Part shown: piece after piece, positions 47,685 to 54,669 of the stretch | Position numbering within the stretch: position 1 is the stretch's first letter | Layout of the letters: the number at the start of each line of letters is the position of its first letter | Assembly: GCA_945902115.1 (NCBI GenBank) | Contig: CAMDLY010000012.1 | Span: 1-54,669 of the forward strand | Source: Lishizhenia tianjinensis | Lineage (GTDB): Bacteria > Bacteroidota > Bacteroidia > Flavobacteriales_D > Crocinitomicaceae | DNA: 54,669 bases | Direction of reading: 5' to 3' | Program-made: the position numbers and the translations under genes | The notes under the pieces: model-generated | What the model was told of the DNA's origin: nothing | Database searches by the model: none | What the model saw: only the letters and a program-made list of their open reading frames with translations

Positions 47685-49624
47685 TTCTGCAATAATTTCT
47701 CAACACTGTTTCTTGTCACAGCGTGATAGAATAGTTTTTGAGACGAAAAAACGGACTTTGCGAAATTTTTATATTTACTCTGTTCATTAAGAAGTTCGTA
47801 TATCGGTAAGACAAATTTTCTACGACCAACTTTTTTAAGGAATCGCTCTACGTAGGGTAAAATTTCATCATATCCCGATTTTATGCACAGTGAAAACCAA
47901 TCTAAAGCGATTTCGGCGTTTTGTGTATTGTTGAAAGAAAAATATTTATCCAAGAGTTCCAGTTTATCAACTGTAATAGTTCCCGGTAAATACCTAATGA
48001 ACATTTGCCATTCTTGAGTTATAAAATCCTCTTTTTTTAGTTGCTCAATAATTTTCCTTTTTCTGACCTTTCCCTTAACTTTTTCTTTTCTGTATGTAAT
48101 CTTTGGAGCAAAAACATCCTTTCCAGCCCCAAAACTTTCAGCAAGATTCCTCATCACGTTCAATCTTTCAGAAACTATTTCAACTTTATTCGTTGGGAGA
48201 CCTTCTTTATTGATCCATTCATCAACATTAATTGACGATTTGCTCCCGTTTAATAAGTTTTTGTTCAGATACTTTATAAACTCTTCGGTGCTTATCGTCG
48301 AGAACTTATAAGTTGAAAAATAGTTTGTCAGAAAAAGATCAAAGTTCTTTCTGCCGACCTCTGCCTCAAGACTCTTAAGTAACCACGACCCTTTCACGTA
48401 GGCAATATCTGTCACGCCCTCATCTGGATTGCGGTATTTTAAGTTTAACAATAACTTACTATCCTCCGGATGTTTGGATTCTTTAATTCTTCTCAATTCG
48501 TCATCCAATTCATATATTTCTACTAATGCTAGAATATCTGAAATTTCTTTACCATACAATTCTTCCATTATTCGGTGTTCAAAATATACAGTGAAACCTT
48601 CGTTAATCCAGAAGTCATTCCATGACTTATTAGAGACTAAATTCCCGGACCATGAGTGAGCCAACTCATGTGCTACGACAGATATAAGGCTTCTATCTCC
48701 CGTAATAATGGTTGGATTTACGAATGTTAACATGGGGTTTTCCATGCCACCAAATGGAAATGAATAGGGTAAAATAAGCAAATCATACTGCTCCCATTGG
48801 TATTTTCCATATATTTTTTCGGCTACGGCGAGCATTTTTGGTAAATCAATAAATTCACTTTTACATCGTGAGGATAGTTCAGGCTCACAAAAAAATCCAG
48901 TATTTTCTGACAACGAGCTATAGGCTAAATCTCCAACAGCTAAAGCTATCAGATAGCACGGTATTGACTTATTCATTTCAAAATGATACAAACCTGTGGG
49001 ATTTCTTTTTTTATCATTTTTTGCGCTCATAACAGCTCTTAACTTGGCAGGAACCTTAACATCTGCAGAATAGGTTATTCTGTTCGATGGAGAGTCTTGT
49101 ATGGGTATCCATGTTCGGGTTAAGATGGCCTGACCTTGAGTGTATAAGAATGGGTGGATTTTTGAACTGGTTAGCGAAGGGTCCAACCAATCTAAGGCCT
49201 CAGAATACTCTGTAGTTTTATAGTAGATATTGATTATTGAATCGTCTACGTTTATTTTTACCAATAAGGGTTGTCCCAAGATAGAGTCTTTATCGTATTT
49301 TCCGATTACGAAATCCGCTTCAATTTCAGTATTTCTTTCCCCCGTTGTGACCTTTTGAATTTCGAGACCTTTAATATCGAAAATAGCTGTATCTGCTTTA
49401 TTCAAATTTATCATTCGGTGCCTTGCTACACCATATATTTTTTTACTTTCGAAGTTGATGTCCAAATCGAGATGTAGATGTCTCGTTTTGATTTCTTTTA
49501 AATTAGAGTAACTGTGATCATCAAGAAAAGGATCTGCGAGATTTTCAGTCGAGGACTTATTTTTGGACTCTTGGCTGCAAGAGGTTAAAACGAGGATTAG
49601 CATTATGTATGTGAAAAGCTTCAT
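47681..49624 (-). CDS. M1 family aminopeptidase lipoprotein (leukotriene A4 hydrolase-like)
   Basis: 647 residues. It begins with a lipoprotein signal (LILVLTSC). The family marks are [11 protein letters not shown] and the zinc site [20 protein letters not shown] followed by WINEGF: HExxH, then 18 residues, then the third-ligand Glu. The C-terminal helical domain (about 480-640) is of the LTA4H type. It removes N-terminal residues from peptides, presumably at the outer side of the inner membrane or in the periplasm. The start overlaps the stop of the upstream secreted protein by four bases (ATGA). Confidence 0.93.
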   Translation of the reverse strand: MKLFTYIMLILVLTSCSQESKNKSSTENLADPFLDDHSYSNLKEIKTRHLHLDLDINFESKKIYGVARHRMINLNKADTAIFDIKGLEIQKVTTGERNTEIEADFVIGKYDKDSILGQPLLVKINVDDSIINIYYKTTEYSEALDWLDPSLTSSKIHPFLYTQGQAILTRTWIPIQDSPSNRITYSADVKVPAKLRAVMSAKNDKKRNPTGLYHFEMNKSIPCYLIALAVGDLAYSSLSENTGFFCEPELSSRCKSEFIDLPKMLAVAEKIYGKYQWEQYDLLILPYSFPFGGMENPMLTFVNPTIITGDRSLISVVAHELAHSWSGNLVSNKSWNDFWINEGFTVYFEHRIMEELYGKEISDILALVEIYELDDELRRIKESKHPEDSKLLLNLKYRNPDEGVTDIAYVKGSWLLKSLEAEVGRKNFDLFLTNYFSTYKFSTISTEEFIKYLNKNLLNGSKSSINVDEWINKEGLPTNKVEIVSERLNVMRNLAESFGAGKDVFAPKITYRKEKVKGKVRKRKIIEQLKKEDFITQEWQMFIRYLPGTITVDKLELLDKYFSFNNTQNAEIALDWFSLCIKSGYDEILPYVERFLKKVGRRKFVLPIYELLNEQSKYKNFAKSVFSSQKLFYHAVTRNSVEKLLQN

Positions 49625-51189
49625 TTAAACTTTATAATACCAAATCGTTCGTTAAGACCATTCACTGCGTACAAAAATAATAAACGGTTTTTTTGATCTA
49701 ATTCAAACATTTTAGGAAGAACTAACGATTTTAAATCTTTCCGTGTGAAAAGGGTTTTACGGAACATACTTCCCGATAAGAGATCGATTTCCGCAGAGGC
49801 AGCAACATTACGTCTCATGGATAAGTTTGACGAATACACACGTTCTCCCTCCTGACTAAATTGACCATCATCACCGTAATTATTAGAATTGTCGTTAAAT
49901 AAGAAATAAATTTTTTCTCCATCACAAAAACTCGAATAAGAACTAAATGGACCGCCATCATTTATTGATACTTGAGATTTTTCAATTCTTTTTTGCCAGA
50001 CAAATTCACCGTTTAAGCCGAGTTTGAAGGCAATTATATCGTCATAGTAGTAATAATAAACTGTAGAACTTAGGCCGGTACGATTATCATAATTCATTCT
50101 TCGATAAACGTAATATTGCTCAATGGACCCAATCAATGTACCGTCTTTTTGCAAGAATAAATCTCGCATTTGGTAATCATAAAAATAACTGTTGTTATTA
50201 TTGACGTTATTGCGATTGGAAAAATTTGTTTGTATGTTTTCGTTGTCAAAGCGTTCAAGGGCCAAATTTTCATCAAACAGGGTGAAGCCTTTGCTTATAA
50301 CACTATCTTCGCGGGTATCAATTTTTAGTTGAAAAACACCTTGTATACCTTGATTTATTCCTTTCCCGAAAACCCCAGTCAGTGAAACTACATTAGACTC
50401 ATTAGAATTAAATTTCATATCGTCGACGCGATAATCCTCGAGATCCAAAGAATATTCCTTCAAAGAGTCATTTTTTATCCTGTATAAGTGAATTGCTTTA
50501 AAATTTCTATAATCTTGAGTGAAGAAACGATCGTTTGCCTTGTGGTGTTCTGTTAGGCTTAGGTAAAATTCACCATCATTAGTTAAGTGAAATTCATTTA
50601 TGGTAGACATATTTCCATCAAATGGAATAGCGTATTGCCCATGAGAGATTTTGTTGAACTTATTATCGAATATTTTATATCCATATACGTCGCTAACCTT
50701 TCTTTGTCCTGGGATTTCCCACATGATACCGAAGTATTTTTGGTTGATTGATTGTTGTATGTAAAAGTTTGATTTTGCGCCTATTTTTGGGTTTGAATAA
50801 CTCGCTACCAGCTCAGGAACACCCGTTTCACTCAATTCCTCGCTGTATGTTTGTACATACAACTCACTTTCAATCCCGGTTTTGTCAGAAATAAAACTGT
50901 ACAGTAAATTACCTGCATAAAAGGCCGTTTCGAAATTTCCAATTCCAACACCTGTTGTAGGTTTAATTCTTTTTTCAGAAATTTTTTCGAAGAAGTCGTG
51001 CAGCGTGAATTTATAGCTTCCAAAGGTATTTCCACCACTCCATCTCAAGGTGTAGAAGGTATTGCTATCTTTAGGTATGACCTTTAAAACACTTCCAGGC
51101 GAGCGTGTTAGAGAACTCCAATCAATAGGCATATGTTGCCCGTAAGCAAGAGTACTAAGAAAAACAAAAAATATGAATATTCGGCTCAT
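49621..51189 (-). CDS. secreted protein of unknown function, co-translated with the M1 aminopeptidase
   Basis: 522 residues with a signal peptide (MSRIFIFFVFLSTLAYGQ). Repeated beta-strand segments (YYVYRRMNYDNRTGLSS, LFLQKDGTLIGSIEQ, KIYFLFNDNSNNYGDDGQ) suggest a beta-propeller-like fold. I recognise no family. It sits between purB and the M1 peptidase gene, two bases after purB and overlapping the peptidase by four bases, so it may assist or be processed by it; this is inference. Confidence 0.65.
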   Translation of the reverse strand: MSRIFIFFVFLSTLAYGQHMPIDWSSLTRSPGSVLKVIPKDSNTFYTLRWSGGNTFGSYKFTLHDFFEKISEKRIKPTTGVGIGNFETAFYAGNLLYSFISDKTGIESELYVQTYSEELSETGVPELVASYSNPKIGAKSNFYIQQSINQKYFGIMWEIPGQRKVSDVYGYKIFDNKFNKISHGQYAIPFDGNMSTINEFHLTNDGEFYLSLTEHHKANDRFFTQDYRNFKAIHLYRIKNDSLKEYSLDLEDYRVDDMKFNSNESNVVSLTGVFGKGINQGIQGVFQLKIDTREDSVISKGFTLFDENLALERFDNENIQTNFSNRNNVNNNNSYFYDYQMRDLFLQKDGTLIGSIEQYYVYRRMNYDNRTGLSSTVYYYYYDDIIAFKLGLNGEFVWQKRIEKSQVSINDGGPFSSYSSFCDGEKIYFLFNDNSNNYGDDGQFSQEGERVYSSNLSMRRNVAASAEIDLLSGSMFRKTLFTRKDLKSLVLPKMFELDQKNRLLFLYAVNGLNERFGIIKFK

Positions 51190-51191
51190 GA

Positions 51192-52547
51192 CTATGGAAC
51201 AAGTTGAATACCAAGATAGTTCTGAGGAGAGATTGCTTTGAGACGAATTTTTAAATTTTCATCAACGGAGAGTGTATCAATGAATTCATGAACGCTATGC
51301 TGACTTACTTTTTCATTTTTTCTTGTTAATCCTTTCAAGGCTTCATATGGTTTTTCGTAACCACTTGCCCTAAGAATAGTTTGAATAGCTTCTGCCACTA
51401 CTGCCCAATTGTTTTCTAAATCTTCCCCTAATTTTTCCTCATTAAGAAGAAGTTTTGTCAAGCCATTTAAAGTTGATTGAAAGGCAATAGCCGTGTGACC
51501 AAAAGGTAAGCCAATAGTTCTTAGAATAGTAGAGTCCGTGAGGTCTCTTTGCAGTCTTGAAACAGGTAATTTAGCAGCTAAATGTTCGAATATGGCGTTG
51601 GCGATACCAATATTACCCTCTGAATTTTCAAAATCTATAGGATTCACTTTGTGTGGCATTGCCGAAGATCCGATTTCACCCTCTTTCAGCTTTTGCTTGA
51701 AATACTCTATAGAAATATACGTCCAAAAATCTCGGTCTAAGTCAAGAATTATTGTATTAATTCTTTTTAACGCATCAAAAATAGCTGCTAAGTTGTCATA
51801 GTGCTCAATTTGAGTAGTCGTTTGACTTCTATGCAATCCCAATATATTATTTACGAATGAATTTGCGAAACTTACCCAATCGTGGGAAGGGTATGCGACA
51901 TGATGTGCATTGAAATTTCCTGTGGCACCTCCGAACTTTGCTGAAAATGGAATATTCAGTAATTGTACTTTTTGTTTCTCCAGTCGTTCTACGAAAACAT
52001 AAATTTCTTTTCCTAAACGCGTCGGGGAAGCAGGTTGTCCATGCGTTCTCGCCAACATAGGAATATCTTTCCAATCAGAGGAAAATTGACTAAGTTTTGC
52101 TATTATTTGATCTAGTAAGGGCAGGTATACAGTATTGATTGCTTCTTTTAACGAAAGAGGAATGGCCGTATTGTTTATATCCTGGGAAGTAAGTCCAAAA
52201 TGAATAAATTCGCAATAATCATTTAGGTTTAAAGACTCTAACTTGTTTTTTAAGAAATATTCGACAGCCTTTACATCGTGATTGGTTATTTTCTCGGAGT
52301 TCTTGATCCAAAGTGCATCTTCTTCGCTAAAATTTATGTAGATATTACGCAGAGAATCAATGTGGTCTGAAGATAATTGTGGGAATGTTGACAAGCCTTG
52401 TAAGCTCAACGCGATAAAATACTCCACTTCAACGAGAACTCTGTATTTGATGAGTCCGAATTCGGAGAAATAAGGGCTTAAACTTTTTGTCTTGTCGAAA
52501 TAGCGTCCGTCAATTGGGGAAATCGCCGTAAGATTTGTTAATTTCAT
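51192..52547 (-). CDS. purB: adenylosuccinate lyase
   Basis: 451 residues. The fumarase/lyase signature SSAMPHKVNPIDFENSEGN, with the catalytic Ser loop, plus LTAISPIDGRY at the N-terminus, HFGLTSQDINNTA and ARTHGQPASPTRLGKE identify PurB. It acts twice in purine synthesis, releasing fumarate from SAICAR and adenylosuccinate. It is the first gene of a three-gene minus-strand operon and has a perfect -7 box. Confidence 0.97.
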   Translation of the reverse strand: MKLTNLTAISPIDGRYFDKTKSLSPYFSEFGLIKYRVLVEVEYFIALSLQGLSTFPQLSSDHIDSLRNIYINFSEEDALWIKNSEKITNHDVKAVEYFLKNKLESLNLNDYCEFIHFGLTSQDINNTAIPLSLKEAINTVYLPLLDQIIAKLSQFSSDWKDIPMLARTHGQPASPTRLGKEIYVFVERLEKQKVQLLNIPFSAKFGGATGNFNAHHVAYPSHDWVSFANSFVNNILGLHRSQTTTQIEHYDNLAAIFDALKRINTIILDLDRDFWTYISIEYFKQKLKEGEIGSSAMPHKVNPIDFENSEGNIGIANAIFEHLAAKLPVSRLQRDLTDSTILRTIGLPFGHTAIAFQSTLNGLTKLLLNEEKLGEDLENNWAVVAEAIQTILRASGYEKPYEALKGLTRKNEKVSQHSVHEFIDTLSVDENLKIRLKAISPQNYLGIQLVP

Positions 52548-52560
52548 TTAAGGTAAAAAA

Positions 52561-52568
52561 CAAAGATA
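52561..52568 (-). promoter_or_regulatory. -7 promoter box of purB
   Basis: Minus-strand TATCTTTG, a perfect TAnnTTTG, 13 bases before the ATG. A TTG about 20 bases upstream may be the -33 element. Confidence 0.65.
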
Positions 52569-52600
52569 CAATATTGTGTGTTAACCTTCAATTAAATCGA

Positions 52601-52627
52601 TTGTTGCCAACGAGTTTTGTACTTTTA
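52601..52627 (+). promoter_or_regulatory. candidate promoter of the heme A synthase gene
   Basis: TTG motifs at 52601-52606 and TACTTTTA at 52620-52627 (one mismatch to TAnnTTTG), about 13-16 bases apart. The ATG at 52632 follows only four bases later, so the mRNA could be leaderless. Confidence 0.4.
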
Positions 52628-52631
52628 CCCT

Positions 52632-53648
52632 ATGAATTTTTCACCAAAATTTATTGTTTTTAACTGGATCACCTTGGTTTCAATTTACTTGGTTGTTGTT
52701 GCGGGCAGTTTCGTCCGTATTTCAGGTTCAGGAATGGGTTGTCCGGATTGGCCAAAGTGTTTTGGGCAATGGATTCCTCCCACAGATTCTAGTGCTCTTC
52801 CGGCAGATTACAAAGATATTTACTTGGAGAAGCGTGAAAAAAAAGTAGATAAATTTTCTAGCTTTTTGTCTACGTTGGGTATGAGTGAGCAAGCTCAGGA
52901 TTTAAAAAGTGACCCAAGTATTTATGTAGAGGAAAATTTCAATGCCCAAAAAACATGGGTGGAGTATGTCAATCGATTGTTGGGTTTCTTAGCAGGAAAT
53001 TTTATGCTGATAGCGTTTTTATGGATGTTATTTTTCTATAGATCCTCTGGCTTAGTTTTTATCGCTTTTGGTAATTTAATTTTGATGGCTATTGAGGCTT
53101 GGTTCGGAAGCATTGTGGTGGCCACGAATTTACTTCCATGGACCATTACCATTCATATGCTTTTAGCACTTGTCATAATTGCGGTTCAAACATATATTTT
53201 ATACAGAATAAGTCCGTTGTTACAGAGAAAAGTTCAGGTACCAAAATGGATGTTGACGGCCGTATGGCTAATTTTCCTCATTACTTTTTACCAAATGTTT
53301 TTAGGAACGCAAGTTCGAGAAGACATTGATGCTTTAGTAAAACAAGGTTATTCCCGAGAGGAATGGGTGGATGCTCTGGGCCTGCCATTTTTTATTCACA
53401 GAAGTTTTTCATGGCTAGTGCTAATAGGCCTGAGCTATATGGCTTGGAGAAACGAGAAATCATTTAAAGTAGTGTTGATTCGTGCTGCCTTTATCGTTTT
53501 AGCAGTGGAATTATTGACAGGTGTTCTTCTGGCGTATGCGGACATGCCGGGTCTTGTTCAAACGGCTCATTTAATTTTTGCCACAGTGCTTTTTGGATTA
53601 TTATGGGTTTCCATTTTGCGGTTTAGAACTAAAGGTATCACCACCTAA
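52632..53648 (+). CDS. ctaA: heme A synthase (COX15/CtaA family)
   Basis: 338 residues from the ATG at 52632 (a TTG at 52617 is also in frame but lies in the promoter region). Membrane enzyme converting heme O to heme A for cytochrome oxidase. GSFVRISGSGMGCPDWPKCFG is the family's N-terminal signature with the paired Cys loop, and seven or eight helices follow. Histidines in ITIHML, FIHRSF and QTAHLIF correspond to heme ligands. The first site, normally EYxHR, reads EYVNR (Asn114), so one expected ligand is absent. The 3' end overlaps a convergent gene by 11 bases. Confidence 0.9.
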   Translation: MNFSPKFIVFNWITLVSIYLVVVAGSFVRISGSGMGCPDWPKCFGQWIPPTDSSALPADYKDIYLEKREKKVDKFSSFLSTLGMSEQAQDLKSDPSIYVEENFNAQKTWVEYVNRLLGFLAGNFMLIAFLWMLFFYRSSGLVFIAFGNLILMAIEAWFGSIVVATNLLPWTITIHMLLALVIIAVQTYILYRISPLLQRKVQVPKWMLTAVWLIFLITFYQMFLGTQVREDIDALVKQGYSREEWVDALGLPFFIHRSFSWLVLIGLSYMAWRNEKSFKVVLIRAAFIVLAVELLTGVLLAYADMPGLVQTAHLIFATVLFGLLWVSILRFRTKGITT

Positions 53649-54333
53649 AACGAAGTCTCTTCGATTTTTTTGGTTCGAAGTAGCTATACTTAATGCCGAC
53701 GTTTGCACGAAATTGAGTTAACGAGCCTTGGTTTTCAAAAAATCGAATTGTATGGATGGGTATCATTCTGGAGGCATTTATGGTTATTCCCGTATATTTA
53801 AAACCTGCTTTCTTAATTTCTTTTTGTTTCTTACTTAAGGTAATGCCAAGCCCAGTATTCAAATAAGTTTCTAAAGGTTCTATGTTCGGAAAAATGGTTT
53901 CTGATTGACTGTACTGAAATGCGGTAAGTTGAATACCTGGTTCTCCCAATATATAAAATGAGGCTGTTGCTTTTTTATTTTGAGCCAATCTGAGGCGAAT
54001 TGGTAAAGAGAAGCGCAGTTGGTGCAGAGAGAGGGTTTCTAGTTTATTGGAGTTGTTCAGGGCACAATTTACCAGCGCGTATTCGATATTGCTGTACGGT
54101 GAGATTATGCCTTTCTTTATTTTTCTCAGCAGATTTAACTTAGGGCTGTAGAGATAACCAAGTTGTATTCCTGGTAGAAAACTGTTAGTATTGAGGTGCG
54201 CGTTTCTAGAATCGAACCGATAAGAGGAAAATGACCCGCCAAGAGACAATTCTTTGTGTTGTGAGAATACCTCGGACGATAGGAAGAGAAATAGAGCGGC
54301 TGATAATGCTTGGAGAGGCAGTTTTGTTTTCAT
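53638..54333 (-). CDS. outer-membrane beta-barrel protein candidate
   Basis: 231 residues. Signal peptide (MKTKLPLQALSAALFLFLSSEVFSQ) followed by alternating strands (LSLGGSFSSYRFDS, FLPGIQLGYLYSP, FYILGEPGIQLTAF, TYLNTGLGITLS, ITINASRMIPIH, FRANVGIKYSYFEP), the usual pattern of an 8-10-strand PorT/OmpW-like barrel. The last residues are RLRFRW, a C-terminal aromatic as in barrel insertion signals. No specific family is recognised. Confidence 0.7.
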   Translation of the reverse strand: MKTKLPLQALSAALFLFLSSEVFSQHKELSLGGSFSSYRFDSRNAHLNTNSFLPGIQLGYLYSPKLNLLRKIKKGIISPYSNIEYALVNCALNNSNKLETLSLHQLRFSLPIRLRLAQNKKATASFYILGEPGIQLTAFQYSQSETIFPNIEPLETYLNTGLGITLSKKQKEIKKAGFKYTGITINASRMIPIHTIRFFENQGSLTQFRANVGIKYSYFEPKKSKRLRFRW

Positions 54334-54500
54334 TTTTTGAAAGTGTTTTCAGTAAGACGCAATAAATTTAAAAATCTTACAGGGTATATTAACTCAATAT
54401 GAAATCATTAATACTGGCTTAAATAATTCATAACTCAATAATTACCTAGACGAAATATTATCCTTACTTGGGCACATGAACTTTGTAAAAAAAAATTATC

Positions 54501-54669
54501 ATGAAATATTTACTAGTTACATTGTTTACGTTGACAACATTATTGTTGCTTCAGGCTCAAAGCACGGTTGCCCTTTGGAATTATAATACGATTACAGGAG
54601 CACCAGCGTCTCCAACTGCGGATATTGGAACAGGGAGTTCGCAAGTTATTGGTTCAATGGTTGTTGCAA
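54501..54669 (+). CDS. secreted surface protein, 3'-truncated
   Basis: Only the first 56 residues are present; the frame runs off the window. A signal peptide (MKYLLVTLFTLTTLLLLQAQ) is followed by STVALWNYNTITGAPASPTADIGTGSS. This opening, an ALWNYN/QWDFN-like strand then a Thr/Ser/Gly-rich stretch, is characteristic of large type IX secretion substrates of Bacteroidota, so the full gene probably ends with a T9SS sorting domain. That end is not in the window. The weak -7 match GAACTTTG at 54479-54486 lies 14 bases before the ATG. Confidence 0.6.
   Translation, partial: MKYLLVTLFTLTTLLLLQAQSTVALWNYNTITGAPASPTADIGTGSSQVIGSMVVA

Overview
This is an ordinary, densely coded stretch of a Bacteroidota chromosome, most likely from the order Flavobacteriales (Crocinitomicaceae/Fluviicola-like is my best guess, moderate confidence). 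The case rests on three things: low GC; promoters of the Bacteroidota type (TAnnTTTG boxes, seen perfectly about ten times) with almost no Shine-Dalgarno sequences; and lineage-typical families (BT_3928-type DoxX protein, DUF3822, DUF4301, BatA-domain protein, ribosomal protein THX, PD40/SPOR envelope proteins). I count 44 protein genes, two of them cut by the window ends. I see no rRNA, tRNA, CRISPR array, insertion sequence, prophage or transfer signature. No gap without a gene exceeds about 170 bases.

Layout. 1-13928 (+): a DUF1599 tail, a DoxX/thioredoxin-like membrane protein, then a tightly coupled run tpiA-prmA-1533-residue secreted protein-plsY-1791-residue PD40/SPOR protein-clpS. 13940-17988 (-): a thioredoxin-fold protein, coaD, rsmD, DUF3822 and a membrane protein. 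18107-19465 (+): a RecD-like helicase. 19462-28904 (-): an unknown secreted protein, M61 peptidase, ABC-F ATPase, methyltransferase, a dihydroorotase-like protein without its metal ligands, and a BatA-domain protein. 29068-35167: an unknown cytosolic protein and, divergently, a cyclophilin; then (-) serA, serC, THX, a TrmH-like methyltransferase, GNAT, CoA transferase and an RlpA-like protein. 35294-37558 (+): aconitase with a strong terminator. 37610-39010 (-): a beta-helix lipoprotein. 39110-41610 (+): a three-gene cassette (secreted protein, ECF sigma factor, one-span membrane protein). 41629-47684: an O-methyltransferase-like protein (-), then (+) DUF4301, a possible Ntox23-like protein, an Nfu-type Fe-S protein and recQ. 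47681-52547 (-): M1 aminopeptidase, a secreted protein and purB. 52632-53648 (+): heme A synthase. 53638-54333 (-): an outer-membrane beta-barrel candidate. 54501-end (+): the beginning of a secreted surface protein.

How the genes work together. Most are housekeeping: glycolysis and TCA (tpiA, acn), serine synthesis (serC-serA), purines (purB), CoA (coaD), phospholipid (plsY), rRNA/tRNA/ribosomal-protein methylation (rsmD, trmH-like, prmA), DNA repair (recQ, RecD-like helicase), Fe-S and heme maturation (nfu, ctaA). Interleaved are envelope proteins with signal peptides but few recognisable domains.

No clearly new defence or mobile system is visible. The best candidates for new biology are the repeat-bearing PD40/SPOR protein translationally coupled to ClpS, the sigma-factor cassette at 39110-41610, the metal-less dihydroorotase homologue beside a BatA-domain protein, and a group of genes whose promoter box lies only 3-4 bases before the start codon (leaderless geometry).
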